Notes: generated by a model from the letters alone, not told the origin. Shown: positions 1 through 12,064, counted from the first letter of the stretch. The stretch: DNA of 64,000 nt from Thermanaerovibrio velox DSM 12556 (GCF_000237825.1 NZ_CM001377.1:682001-746000), one strand, 5' to 3'. Made by a program: numbers and translations.

Positions 1-657
1 GAGGTTAACATGGCCTGTCCCATGCCCAAGGTTACGAAAAAGGGGGCAGGGGCTGCGATGATGGATAGGCCTTTGGAGGCCTTCAGAGCCGTTCGGCTGC
101 TCAAGGGGCTTGGGCTTCCCGTGTGGGTAAAGTGCAGGGTCATGCCCGGGGGTTTTGCGGATACCGCAAGGTTTTGCGGTGGACTGCTGGACGCCGGGGC
201 GGACCTTTTGATGGTGCACGGAAGAACCGCTTCGCAGCGGTACGAGGGGAAGGCCGACGTTGAGCAGGTGATCGGGCTTGCGAGGAGCTTTCCTGGTCTT
301 GTGGTGGGGTCCGGTGATGTGTTCTCCGCCAGCGATGTGCTGCGCTATCTTGAGGGGGGATGCCCCGCGGTGCTTCTGGCCCGGGGTTTTCTCAGGGATC
401 CGCTTCTTGCATGGCGTTGTTCAACGGAGTTGGGTTTGAACTCCAGTTACCCTGCGGTGAGCCCCGTGGAGGCCCTTGTGGAGCTTGGGGACATGCTGTT
501 CGTCCGTGAGGGGGAGAGGACGTGTCTTCTGCTCGTTAAGCGCATGGCCGCGTCTGCCCTCCGGGGACATCCCGGTGATGCGGAGAGAAGAAACCGCATG
601 ATGGGGATTAAGAGCTGGATTGAACTTAAGGGTTTCATTGCGGGGTTGGAAATTTAA
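1..657 (+). CDS. dusB: tRNA-dihydrouridine synthase, DusB/NifR3-like, 5' end cut by window edge
   Basis: Reduces uridine to dihydrouridine in the tRNA D-loop, using FMN and NADPH. The frame is already open at base 1 and the first residues, EVNMACPMPKV, are the catalytic loop of the family (NxGCP, catalytic Cys), so the start of the TIM barrel lies outside the window and 218 codons remain. The FMN-site signatures MVHGRTASQRYEG and GSGDV follow, then the C-terminal helical part. Ala replaces the usual Gly before Cys-Pro. The order dus then lysS also occurs in Bacillus (yacF-lysS), which favours the DusB type; assigning the paralogue is inference. Confidence 0.85.
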   Translation, partial: EVNMACPMPKVTKKGAGAAMMDRPLEAFRAVRLLKGLGLPVWVKCRVMPGGFADTARFCGGLLDAGADLLMVHGRTASQRYEGKADVEQVIGLARSFPGLVVGSGDVFSASDVLRYLEGGCPAVLLARGFLRDPLLAWRCSTELGLNSSYPAVSPVEALVELGDMLFVREGERTCLLLVKRMAASALRGHPGDAERRNRMMGIKSWIELKGFIAGLEI

Positions 658-788
658 CTAAGGTTTTCTGGGTTTGGCTTTGGTAAATTTGATAGAATCG
701 ATGCGGAAAAGCGTAAATACGCCTGCCGCATCTGATTGGTGATTTGAGCTGCGGTGAGGCGAAGATGATGTTAAGGGAGGACTAAGAT

Positions 789-4320
<3,532 letters not shown>

Positions 4321-4340
4321 GGACGGGGTGGTGATGGACC

Positions 4341-4631
4341 ATGAGGATAGATGAGGAAGAGGTGCGCCGCATAGCTGATTTAGCGAGGCTTGAGCTTAGG
4401 GAGGACCAGGTATCTTCCATGGTGGAGCATTTCAGGCGCCTTGGAGAGCACTTCGAGGCCCTTCGTTCGGTTGACCTTAATGGGCTGGAGTGTTTGGTGG
4501 ATGACGAGCCCCCAGGCCGCATGAGGGAGGATCAGGTACGGAGATGGAGGGATTCGGAGCTTGTGCTCTTGGGGGCTCCACGGCGGGAGGGGCATTTCTT
4601 CAAGGTCCCGAGGATAGGGGTTAAGGAGTGA
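4341..4631 (+). CDS. gatC: Asp-tRNA(Asn)/Glu-tRNA(Gln) amidotransferase subunit C
   Basis: Small subunit that wraps between GatA and GatB in the amidotransferase converting Glu-tRNA(Gln) and/or Asp-tRNA(Asn) to the amidated forms. 96 residues, with the typical N-terminus (RIDEEEVRRIADLARLEL), which forms the helical part, and a C-terminal arm. The ATG at 4341 has a GGGGTGGTG-type ribosome site. gatA follows 7 bases after the stop, so the three gat genes are translated from one message. Confidence 0.93.
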   Translation: MRIDEEEVRRIADLARLELREDQVSSMVEHFRRLGEHFEALRSVDLNGLECLVDDEPPGRMREDQVRRWRDSELVLLGAPRREGHFFKVPRIGVKE

Positions 4632-4638
4632 TTTAGGC

Positions 4639-6108
4639 ATGGATCTGTATGAGCTCCCCGCCTGGCGGGTCGCCGAGGGGGTAATCAGAGGGGAGATGAG
4701 CTCCAGGGAGGTGGTTGAATCCTGCCTTGAGAGGATGGACTCCCTGGATGGCCGGATAAAGGCCTGTCTTGAGGTTTATGCGGAGGATGCGGTTGAGGAG
4801 GCTGCCCGGATCGATGGTCTTGTGGCATCGGGGGAACATCCTGGTCCTCTTGCGGGGGTGCCGGTGCTGCTCAAGGACAACATCTGCGTGAAGGGAAAGA
4901 GGACCACCTGCGGTTCCAGGATGCTGGAGAGTTGGGTATCCCCTTACGATGCTTCGGTGGTGGAGATGCTTCGTAGGGCCGGGGCGGTGATAATGGGCAA
5001 GACCAACATGGACGAGTTCGCGATGGGAAGCTCCACCGAGAACTCCGCCTTCTTCCCCACTTCAAACCCTTGGGATCTTGCCAGGGTGCCCGGTGGGAGC
5101 TCCGGCGGCAGTGCCGCCGCGGTGGCAGCGGGTTACGTTCCCCTTGCCCTGGGCAGCGATACTGGGGGATCCATACGGCAGCCCGCCGCCTTCTGCGGGA
5201 TTCACGGTCTTAAGCCCACCTATGGGATGGTGAGCCGATACGGTCTTGTGGCCTTTGCGTCCTCCTTGGATCAGATAGGTCCCATGGCCAGGGATATGGG
5301 GGACATAGCCCTGTGCATGGAGGTGATAGGAAGGGAGGATCCATTGGACGCCACGTCCCGGTCTTTTGGATCCGGCAGCTTCCTATCAATGCTCCGCAAC
5401 GACAGCCTCAAGGGGCTTAGGGTCGGCATACTGAGGGGCTTTGATGATGACGGGGTTTGTCATGAGATAGTAAAATCGGTGCTTCTCGGGGCCAGGTACT
5501 GCCAGGACGCGGGTGCTTCGTTGGAGGACGTGACGCTCCCAGTATCCATGGGTGCTGGTCTTGCCAGCTACTATGTGATAGCCCCTGCGGAGGCCAGCTC
5601 CAACCTCGCCAGGTTTGACGGGGTGAGATTTGGGCCCCTTGGGGATGCGTCTTCCCTTGAGGAGATGTATCGGGAGGTTCGTTCTACCTTTGGGGAAGAG
5701 GTGAAGCGCCGGATAATGGTGGGTACTTATGCGTTGAGCTCCGGTTATTACGACGAGTATTACGGCAGGGCCCAGCGGGTCAGAGCCGCCATACGGGAGG
5801 AGTTCAGGCGGCTTTTTGAGCGGGTGGATTTGCTCATATGTCCCTCTTCCCCGTGTCTGCCGTTCCTTAAGGGGGAGATGGCGGATGATCCGGTCAGCAT
5901 GTACCTAACCGATGCCTTTACGCTTCCCGCCAACCTGGCCGGGGTGCCGGCGCTCTCGGTGTATGCGGGCATGTCGAAGGATAAACTGCCCCTTTCGGTT
6001 CAGCTAATGGCCCCTTGGGGTGAGGATAGGCGGTTGGTCATGGCGGGGGCGGTGTTGGAGAGGGCCTTTGGGGCTCCATCGGTGGCTGGATCTAAGGGGG
6101 TTCTTTGA
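4639..6108 (+). CDS. gatA: Asp/Glu-tRNA amidotransferase subunit A (amidase)
   Basis: Amidase subunit that frees ammonia from glutamine and channels it to GatB. The amidase-signature catalytic triad is complete: Lys79 (LLKDN), cis-Ser154 in the GGSSGGS loop and nucleophile Ser178 in GSDTGGS, the same numbering as in the Staphylococcus enzyme. 489 residues is typical. Start ATG at 4639, 7 bases after gatC. Its stop overlaps the region of the gatB start, indicating coupled translation. Confidence 0.97.
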   Translation: MDLYELPAWRVAEGVIRGEMSSREVVESCLERMDSLDGRIKACLEVYAEDAVEEAARIDGLVASGEHPGPLAGVPVLLKDNICVKGKRTTCGSRMLESWVSPYDASVVEMLRRAGAVIMGKTNMDEFAMGSSTENSAFFPTSNPWDLARVPGGSSGGSAAAVAAGYVPLALGSDTGGSIRQPAAFCGIHGLKPTYGMVSRYGLVAFASSLDQIGPMARDMGDIALCMEVIGREDPLDATSRSFGSGSFLSMLRNDSLKGLRVGILRGFDDDGVCHEIVKSVLLGARYCQDAGASLEDVTLPVSMGAGLASYYVIAPAEASSNLARFDGVRFGPLGDASSLEEMYREVRSTFGEEVKRRIMVGTYALSSGYYDEYYGRAQRVRAAIREEFRRLFERVDLLICPSSPCLPFLKGEMADDPVSMYLTDAFTLPANLAGVPALSVYAGMSKDKLPLSVQLMAPWGEDRRLVMAGAVLERAFGAPSVAGSKGVL

Positions 6109-6110
6109 GC

Positions 6111-7562
6111 ATGAGGCAGGTTGTGATAGGACTGGAGGTTCACGTTCAGATATCCACCTCCACCAAGCTCTTCTGCTCCTGTCCGGTGGACTACATAGGT
6201 GCGGTACCCAACAAGAACGTGTGCCCCCTTTGCCTTGGTCTTCCTGGGGCCCTTCCGGTTCCGAACAGGGCGGCGTTGGAGGCATCGTATCTCACCGCCA
6301 TGGCGCTGGGGTGTTCGGTTAACAGCAGGATTCGCTTCCACCGTAAGAACTACTTCTACCCGGATCTTCCAAAGGGTTATCAGATAAGCCAGTATGACCT
6401 GCCCATAGGGGTCAGCGGATCCATTGTGCTCCGTGACGGGAAGTCCGTGCGGATCCAGCGGCTTCACCTGGAGGAGGATGCGGGCAAGCTGGTTCACTCC
6501 GCCGAGGACGGCAGGCTTGGGGGTGCCAGCCACTCGCTGGTGGATTACAACCGTTCCGGGGTGCCCCTCATGGAGATAGTGTCCATGCCGGACATGAGCT
6601 CTCCCGGGGAGGCCAGGGAGTACGTGGAGCGGCTCAGGCGGTTGGTTCGGTACCTTGGTGTGTCCGATGGGGACATGGAGGACGGGTCATTGCGGGTGGA
6701 TGCGAACGTGTCCTTGTGCGGTGAGGATGGTTCGTTGGGCACGAAGGTGGAGATAAAGAACTTGAACTCCCTCAAGGCCCTCGAGCGGGCCTTGGCCTAT
6801 GAGATAGCCCGTCAGGGGGAGTTGCTGGACCGGGGAGGTCGGGTTATCCAGGAGACCCGTCACTGGGATGATGCAGAGGGGGTGACCCTGGGTACCAGGG
6901 GCAAGGAGGAGGCCCATGACTATCGTTACTTCCCGGATCCGGACCTTCCTCCCTTTGAGATGGCCGATAGGGATCTTGAGAGGATTAGGAAGCAGCTTCC
7001 GGAGCTCCCGTGGGAGAAGGAGGTTCGTTTTGCCAGGGAGTATGAGATAAGCGGGGATGACCTATCGGTGCTGTTGGAGCGAAGGGATGTGGCGGACTTC
7101 TTCGAGGCCGCGGTTGCTAAGGGGACCCGACCCAGGAGTGCCGTCAACTGGATAAGGATGGAGCTTTTGCCCATGGTTGAGGCATTGGGGGCGAGTTCCA
7201 TAGGGGATCTTAGGGTTTTGCCCGAGGACCTTTGGGTCCTGGACCTTAAGGTTCTCAAGGGGGAGCTCTCTCCTGGGGCAGTGAAGTCCATATTGAAGTG
7301 CATGCTCGAGGATCGCTGTGGTCCGGAGGATGCGATAAGAAAGCTCGGTATAGGTGCCAGGTTGTCCGGGGAGCGTTTGGCGGAGCTGGTGGATGGTGTT
7401 TTAGCGGAAAATGGAGAGGTGGTAGAGGAGATCTTAGCTGGGAAGGACAAGAAGGGGGCCAAAGAGAGGTTTTTGCAGGGACAGGTTATGCGCCTGGCCA
7501 AGGGGCAGGCTGACCCCGCTGAGGTGGCCCAGTTGATAAGGGGTAAGCTTGGAGTAGATTAG
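6111..7562 (+). CDS. gatB: Asp/Glu-tRNA amidotransferase subunit B
   Basis: Kinase/amidotransferase subunit: phosphorylates the misacylated aminoacyl-tRNA and transfers ammonia to it. Signature VIGLEVHVQ at the N-terminus, a zinc-type Cys cluster (FCSC...CPLCLG), the cradle motif HLEEDAGK, and a C-terminal YqeY-like tail domain. The ATG at 6111 lies 10 bases after AAGGGGG at 6094-6100; a TTG at 6105 that overlaps the gatA stop is the alternative start. It ends the lysS-ligA-gatCAB run; no terminator is evident, and a promoter-like element for the next gene follows at 7582. Confidence 0.97.
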   Translation: MRQVVIGLEVHVQISTSTKLFCSCPVDYIGAVPNKNVCPLCLGLPGALPVPNRAALEASYLTAMALGCSVNSRIRFHRKNYFYPDLPKGYQISQYDLPIGVSGSIVLRDGKSVRIQRLHLEEDAGKLVHSAEDGRLGGASHSLVDYNRSGVPLMEIVSMPDMSSPGEAREYVERLRRLVRYLGVSDGDMEDGSLRVDANVSLCGEDGSLGTKVEIKNLNSLKALERALAYEIARQGELLDRGGRVIQETRHWDDAEGVTLGTRGKEEAHDYRYFPDPDLPPFEMADRDLERIRKQLPELPWEKEVRFAREYEISGDDLSVLLERRDVADFFEAAVAKGTRPRSAVNWIRMELLPMVEALGASSIGDLRVLPEDLWVLDLKVLKGELSPGAVKSILKCMLEDRCGPEDAIRKLGIGARLSGERLAELVDGVLAENGEVVEEILAGKDKKGAKERFLQGQVMRLAKGQADPAEVAQLIRGKLGVD

Positions 7563-7581
7563 GTATGTAATGCTGATAAGT

Positions 7582-7611
7582 TTGACTGTTCCTCAATCGT
7601 TGCCTTAAGAT
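7582..7611 (+). promoter_or_regulatory. Probable sigma-70 promoter for the EF-G-like gene
   Basis: TTGACT at 7582-7587, 18-base spacer, TAAGAT at 7606-7611, about 70 bases before the start codon at 7682. A CCCC...GGGG hairpin lies in the leader around 7637-7654. Confidence 0.5.
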
Positions 7612-7681
7612 AAGGAATGTGTGCTGTTCCGTGCCCCGGCGGAGTCTGGGGTGAATACCGTTCCTCTAGGAGGCAGAAGCG

Positions 7682-9772
7682 ATGGGGACAAGGAAACCTG
7701 AGGACATCCGGACCGTAGCGCTATTATCCCATGGTGGTGCAGGGAAGACCTCCCTGGCCGAGGCTATGCTCTTCGACGCGGGCTTGACAACCCGGATGGG
7801 GAAAGTGGAGGACAAGAACACGGTCTCCGACTTCGACGCGGAGGAGCACAAGCGTCAGATATCCATAGGGACCTCTCTTCTCACGGTGCCGTACAAGGGC
7901 AAGACCCTTTACGTGCTGGACACCCCAGGGTTCTCGGACTTCCAGGGTGAGCAGATTTGCGCCTTGAAGGTGGTGGACTCGGCGGTCATCCTGGTAAGCG
8001 GGGTTCACGGCGTGGAGGTTCAGACCCAGAGGTGCTGGGAAGGGGCTGAAGCGGAGGGAATACCGGTTGTCTTCTATGTGAGCAAGATGGATCGGGAGCA
8101 CGCGGATTACGATAAGGTTGTGGGGGAGCTCAAGGAGTCCTTTTCGGACCGGGTAGCTCCCCTTTTTGTTCCCATAGGTCAGGAGGCGTCGTTTAAGGGT
8201 ATAGTGGACGTTCTCTCCCTCAAGGCTTACACGTACAAAGGTGATGGCAGCAAGTCCTTTGAGGTTGGGGATGTCCCGGCGGACCTGAAGGACAAGGTCT
8301 CCGGTCTGAGGGATTCGTTGGTTGAGCGAGTGGTTGAGGCGGACGATGAGCTTATGATGCGCTACCTGGACGGGGAGGAGATCTCCTACGAGGAGCTGGT
8401 GCCCGCCTTGAGGAAGGCGGTCCGGGAGCGCATGGTGTTCCCGGTCATACCTGGTTCCAGCACTGTTAACGTTGGGGTTGTTCAGTTCCTGGATATCCTG
8501 GCGGATGTTTTGCCTTCTCCGCTGGAGATGTCTCCCCGGAAGATGGTAAAACCCGATGGCTCCGAGGCCTTGCTGCCCCCTGATCCGTCAGGTCCGTTCT
8601 ATGCCATGTGTTTTAAGGTGATGGTGGATCCCTACGTGGGGAAGCTTTCCTTCATAAGGGTGTTTTCCGGGAGGAACACTGCGGATCACGGGGTCTTTAA
8701 CGTCAACCGCGGCGAGGAGGACAGGGTTAGCGCCTTCCGTCTCATGAAGGGCAAGGAAGGGGAGGACGTTAAGGAGGTTGTCACGGGGGATATCGTGGCC
8801 ATACCTAAGCTTGAGAAGGCTCAGGTTGGGGATACCCTGAGCATCAAGGGTCAGGACATGAAGTTCCCTCCCATAAGCTTCCCCAAGCCGGTTTACAGCG
8901 TGGCGGTAACCCCCAAGAGCCGGGCGGATGAGGACAAGCTTGGCAACGCCATCCATAAGATGCTGGACGAGGACAGGACCTTGAGCTTCACCAAGAACCC
9001 TGAGACTGGGGATTCCGTGCTGTCTGGCATGGGGGATTTGCACATAGACATAGTCCTTTCCAAGATAAAGGACCGTTACAAGGTTGAGTTGGACACCAAG
9101 ACCCCCAAGGTGCCCTATCGGGAGGCCATAAAGAAGAGCGCCAAGGCCCAGGGTAAGTATAAGAAGCAGACCGGTGGGCGCGGGCAGTACGGGGATGTAT
9201 GGTTTGAGCTTTCCCCTGGGGAGAGGGGATCTGGCATAGTGTTCCTGGACCGGATAGTCGGAGGTGTGGTTCCTAAGAACTTCATACCCGCGGCGGAGAA
9301 GGGTCTGCGGGAGGCGGCCGCGAAGGGGGTCTTGGCGGGGTATCCTGCGGTGGACTTCGTTTGTGCCCTGTACGATGGTTCCTACCACGACGTGGACTCC
9401 TCCGAAATGGCGTTTAAGATAGCGGCTTCCATGGCGTTCAAGAAGGCGTTCATGGATGCTTCCCCGGTGTTGTTGGAGCCCATCATGAACGTGGAGGTTA
9501 CGGTTCCTGAGGAGTGTCTTGGTGACGTCATGGGTGACTTCAACGGCCGCAGGGGCAGGATAATGGGGATAGACAGCAACGGTAAGCTCCAGGTGGTGAA
9601 GGCCCAGTGTCCGCTGGCGGAGATGTTCCGTTACGCCATAATCCTCAGATCCATGACCAGCGGCCGGGGCACCTTTACCATGGACTTCTCCCATTACGAG
9701 GAAGTTCCTTCCGAGATCGCCAAGAAGGTCATAGCCGCAGCGGCGGCGGAGAGGAAGGAAGAGGAGGAATAG
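7682..9772 (+). CDS. Elongation factor G-like GTPase (EF-G2 type)
   Basis: Translational GTPase of the EF-G family, 696 residues, with all five EF-G domains. The P-loop reads SHGGAGKTSL instead of the HIDAGKTT of canonical EF-G; this and the later sequence mark the divergent EF-G-like group (as in Thermotoga TM1651 and mycobacterial FusA2), whose cellular role is unclear. Switch motifs are present (DTPGFSDF; VSKMDREHAD for NKxD, with Ser in place of Asn). The canonical fusA presumably lies elsewhere. It is a single-gene unit between its own promoter and a strong terminator. Not called fusA because of the divergent P-loop. Confidence 0.88.
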   Translation: MGTRKPEDIRTVALLSHGGAGKTSLAEAMLFDAGLTTRMGKVEDKNTVSDFDAEEHKRQISIGTSLLTVPYKGKTLYVLDTPGFSDFQGEQICALKVVDSAVILVSGVHGVEVQTQRCWEGAEAEGIPVVFYVSKMDREHADYDKVVGELKESFSDRVAPLFVPIGQEASFKGIVDVLSLKAYTYKGDGSKSFEVGDVPADLKDKVSGLRDSLVERVVEADDELMMRYLDGEEISYEELVPALRKAVRERMVFPVIPGSSTVNVGVVQFLDILADVLPSPLEMSPRKMVKPDGSEALLPPDPSGPFYAMCFKVMVDPYVGKLSFIRVFSGRNTADHGVFNVNRGEEDRVSAFRLMKGKEGEDVKEVVTGDIVAIPKLEKAQVGDTLSIKGQDMKFPPISFPKPVYSVAVTPKSRADEDKLGNAIHKMLDEDRTLSFTKNPETGDSVLSGMGDLHIDIVLSKIKDRYKVELDTKTPKVPYREAIKKSAKAQGKYKKQTGGRGQYGDVWFELSPGERGSGIVFLDRIVGGVVPKNFIPAAEKGLREAAAKGVLAGYPAVDFVCALYDGSYHDVDSSEMAFKIAASMAFKKAFMDASPVLLEPIMNVEVTVPEECLGDVMGDFNGRRGRIMGIDSNGKLQVVKAQCPLAEMFRYAIILRSMTSGRGTFTMDFSHYEEVPSEIAKKVIAAAAAERKEEEE

Positions 9773-9832
9773 GCCATCTGTGTCTTTGATGCCTTAAGGA
9801 AGTTTGGGGTTTCTTATGGGACCTTGAAATTT

Positions 9833-9858
9833 GGGGGGGAGCCTTCCTCCCCTTTTTT
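9833..9858 (+). terminator. Rho-independent terminator after EF-G-like gene
   Basis: Stem 9834-9840 pairs with 9845-9851 (GGGGGGA with TCCTCCC, one G-U), short loop, then CTTTTTT at 9852-9858. Confidence 0.85.
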
Positions 9859-10083
9859 AATCCCCTGGTGGTAAATATAGAGTGCGGTCAAGCGATGTTC
9901 TCCAACTTGGTCCTGATTTTAAGTAACGTTTTTAAATAACGGAATTAGGGTGTTGATGGTTCAAGTTTTATTGCCCCCCGGCCCGGGTTTTTATGGACTC
10001 ATTGTAGGTTGGGCCCTTGAAAAATTAACGTCTCATACCCAGCGGAGCTTTAGGGTGGATAGATTTGGTGACTTAAGTTGTTG
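9859..10083. other. Non-coding stretch upstream of the porin promoter
   Basis: About 225 bases between the terminator and the porin promoter. It is more AT-rich than the surroundings. I see no convincing gene, repeat or RNA here; no ORF with coding character is present. Confidence 0.6.
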
Positions 10084-10113
10084 TTGATGCGCGAAGTATT
10101 TTAGATATATAAT
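10084..10113 (+). promoter_or_regulatory. Probable promoter of the porin gene
   Basis: TTGATG at 10084-10089, 18-base spacer, perfect TATAAT at 10108-10113, in an AT-rich tract. A start near 10120 would give a leader of about 240 bases before ompM. Confidence 0.6.
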
Positions 10114-10139
10114 TATTGTCTAAAAAATAATGAAATGAG

Positions 10140-10362
10140 GTGCTGCAGTAAGCCCTGAGGGCGGGAAAGGAGGTGCGATGCCCCCAAGCCAAAAAGGGGG
10201 AGCGGAGTTCCAAGGGCGCGGGATTTTGGATTCGGCGGGCGGCCTTGGCGCGGTTATCCGTGAGGGAACTAGGGTTCTTGCGGTGTTTCGCGTTTTGGGC
10301 GGTGTCCCGTTCGGTCCTTGGGTCCCGAGTCTAAAATACAGACTCAAGGGGGTAAAAACGAT
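10140..10362 (+). promoter_or_regulatory. Long structured leader of the porin mRNA
   Basis: The leader contains several potential hairpins: GCCC/GGGC at 10152-10162, CCCCC/GGGGG at 10181-10200, CCAAGG/CCTTGG at 10210-10248, GAAC/GTTC at 10266-10277, and a perfect GAGTCT/AGACTC stem at 10327-10345 just before the ompM ribosome site AAGGGGG at 10346-10352. It also carries a strong internal ribosome site and a 62-codon ORF (separate entry). It fits no riboswitch class I could recognise. Translational control of the porin is an inference. Confidence 0.45.
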
Positions 10363-10366
10363 ATGA
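10178..10366 (+). CDS. Possible leader peptide translationally coupled to the porin
   Basis: A 62-codon frame inside the porin leader. Its ATG follows a near-perfect ribosome site, AAAGGAGGTG (10167-10176), with a short gap, and its TGA (10364-10366) overlaps the ompM ATG (10363-10365) as ATGA. The product starts MPPSQKGGAEF, is basic and Gly-rich, and has no recognised domain. The strong ribosome site and the exact stop/start overlap favour a real translated, coupling ORF; the low-complexity composition and the overlap with hairpins leave chance as a possibility. Confidence 0.35.
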   Translation: MPPSQKGGAEFQGRGILDSAGGLGAVIREGTRVLAVFRVLGGVPFGPWVPSLKYRLKGVKTI

Positions 10367-11877
10367 AGAAGAGCTTTGCGATTCTCGCTGCCGCTCTGTT
10401 GGTGGCCTTTGCGGCCCCTGCTTTCGCGGCCAACCCGTTCATGGACGTTCCTATGAACCACTGGGCTTACGATGCGGTGAGTCAGCTGGCTTCCAAGGGC
10501 GTGATCTCCGGCTATCCCGATGGTTCCTTCAAGGGCGGTCAGCCCGCCACTCGTTACGAGATGGCTTCCATCGTGGCCCGGGCGCTCGCCAAGGTTGACC
10601 TTGACAAGGCCAGCAAGCAGGACGTGGAGATGCTGAAGAAGCTGGTCGTGGAGTTCAAGGACGAGCTGGACGCCCTCGGCGTTAAGGTGGACAAGCTCGA
10701 CAGCCGCGTGGCGGTGCTTGAGAAGGACCTGGGCGGCTGGAGCCTCTCCGGTGAGCTCCGTTTCGATGCCAAGTTCGCCAACGAGAACGAAACCAAGTAC
10801 GATTTCGACGGCAAGAACGAGTTCGACCTGAACCGTTACCGCCTCTGGATCAAGAAGCGGATCAACGAGACCACCACCTTCACCTCCAGGCTCGGCAAGG
10901 TGGCGACGAAGAACAACACTGGCGAGTCCGAGTATGACAGCGTCGCCTGGGAACAGTACTTTGTTACCACCAAGCTGCCCTACCACATCACCATGACCGT
11001 GGGTCTCCAGAACATCGACTGGGAGGACGAGAGGGGTCTCTATGTTGATAACGAGGCCTTCGTGGGCGACTGGGATCTCAAGGGCTTCCGGTTCCAGAGG
11101 AGCTTCGGCATGGTGGACTTTGATGCCTTTGTGGCCCATCAGGACGATGACACCGCTTCCGTGGATGAGTACTTCATGTACGGTGCTCGGATGGACTTCA
11201 ACTTCAACGAGCAGTTCCGGCTGGGCCTCATGGGGGTTTGGCGCAGCTATGATTTTGCGGAAGATCGAAGGGGAGATGGCCCCGGTGGGACGCTAGATAG
11301 GATTGGCCTCCAGGACGTCTATGGTGCTGACATGGAGTTCAAGTTCAATCCCTCGGTGTCCTTGAAAGGAGTCTACTACAAACAAAGCCTGTGGAAGCAA
11401 CGTAATGCGACGTTGGATAACGACAGCCCCGCGGCCTACAAGGTCATCCTGGACGCCAAGCAGGATCTCCTGAAGTTCACCAGCCTGTGGCTCGAGTACG
11501 CCAAGATCGATGATGCGTTTGTGATGACCAAGGATCGCAGCAGCAGTGCTTACAGCAACTATGGGGCAGAGGTCTTGTTTAACCGGGGACCCGATTCTAG
11601 GGATGGTGACACCACCGTGTTCTTCGCCCGGGCGGATCAGAAGTGGGACGACAAGTGGAGCACCTTCCAGAGATATGTTAGAGCTAGTTTTAATGATCCT
11701 AGCACTCCTAATCTTGATGACACCAAGAACTATACGTTCGGTATAGTTTACCAGCTCAACCGGGCGGTAAAGATTGAAGCTACCTATGACAACATAGACT
11801 ATGGTACCGGGGGCGGGAGTGGTAAAAACGAGGGGGACGATCATTTGGTACGATTGAGGACCCAGGTTGTTTTCTAG
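10363..11877 (+). CDS. OmpM-type outer-membrane porin with SLH domain
   Basis: Outer-membrane beta-barrel tethered to the cell wall, typical of diderm Synergistota and Negativicutes. 504 residues: signal peptide (MKKSFAILAAALLVAFAAPAFA, cleaved before ANPF), one SLH domain (about residues 23-82; FMDVPMNHWAYDAV, GYPDGSF, TRYEMA), a short coiled coil (about 85-125), then a barrel with alternating strands ending in Phe. The SLH domain binds peptidoglycan or its secondary polymer and the barrel acts as porin. Start ATG at 10363 with AAGGGGG upstream and a proper signal peptide; an upstream in-frame TTG at 10318 is rejected. Several surface-loop segments use clearly different codons from the rest. 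It ends at a strong terminator. Confidence 0.9.
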   Translation: MKKSFAILAAALLVAFAAPAFAANPFMDVPMNHWAYDAVSQLASKGVISGYPDGSFKGGQPATRYEMASIVARALAKVDLDKASKQDVEMLKKLVVEFKDELDALGVKVDKLDSRVAVLEKDLGGWSLSGELRFDAKFANENETKYDFDGKNEFDLNRYRLWIKKRINETTTFTSRLGKVATKNNTGESEYDSVAWEQYFVTTKLPYHITMTVGLQNIDWEDERGLYVDNEAFVGDWDLKGFRFQRSFGMVDFDAFVAHQDDDTASVDEYFMYGARMDFNFNEQFRLGLMGVWRSYDFAEDRRGDGPGGTLDRIGLQDVYGADMEFKFNPSVSLKGVYYKQSLWKQRNATLDNDSPAAYKVILDAKQDLLKFTSLWLEYAKIDDAFVMTKDRSSSAYSNYGAEVLFNRGPDSRDGDTTVFFARADQKWDDKWSTFQRYVRASFNDPSTPNLDDTKNYTFGIVYQLNRAVKIEATYDNIDYGTGGGSGKNEGDDHLVRLRTQVVF

Positions 11878-11902
11878 AAGGTCTGGTCTTGGTTGTTGCT
11901 AA

Positions 11903-11936
11903 GGAGGGACGAGGGATACTCGATCCCTCCTTTTTT
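11903..11936 (+). terminator. Rho-independent terminator after ompM
   Basis: GGAGGGA (11903-11909) pairs with TCCCTCC (11924-11930), with an inner CGAG/CTCG stem, followed by six T. Confidence 0.95.
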
Positions 11937-12035
11937 ATACTGTTGCATTTGGTTATTATAAGTCAAGTGTTGTTGGTGCTCTAGTGGATAATATATGAAT
12001 GGCTGTCAAAGAGGCGTATGGTCGAAAAGCGACAA

Positions 12036-12064
12036 GGGAGAGAGAACGTTAGGTTCCCTCCCCC
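12036..12064 (-). terminator. Weak hairpin, possible terminator of the nfn operon
   Basis: Between ompM and the minus-strand nfn genes. GAGAGAAC at 12040-12047 pairs imperfectly (one A-C mismatch) with GTTCCCTC at 12053-12060, extended by G and C runs. On the minus strand it is followed only by TTGTCGCTTTT, so termination is uncertain. The rest of 11937-12127 shows nothing else. Confidence 0.35.

Noticed and set aside
8588-9694. Long open frames antisense to the EF-G-like, AOR and NfnAB genes (for example 8588-9694 minus, 25295-26260 plus)
   Set aside because: They are mirrors of strongly coding genes in GC-rich sequence, with no ribosome site or family resemblance.
10140-10362. Lysine-type riboswitch in the porin leader
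   Set aside because: Some words are similar, but the conserved kink-turn and P2-P5 core are not present, and a porin is not a known target. It is kept only as an unnamed structured leader.
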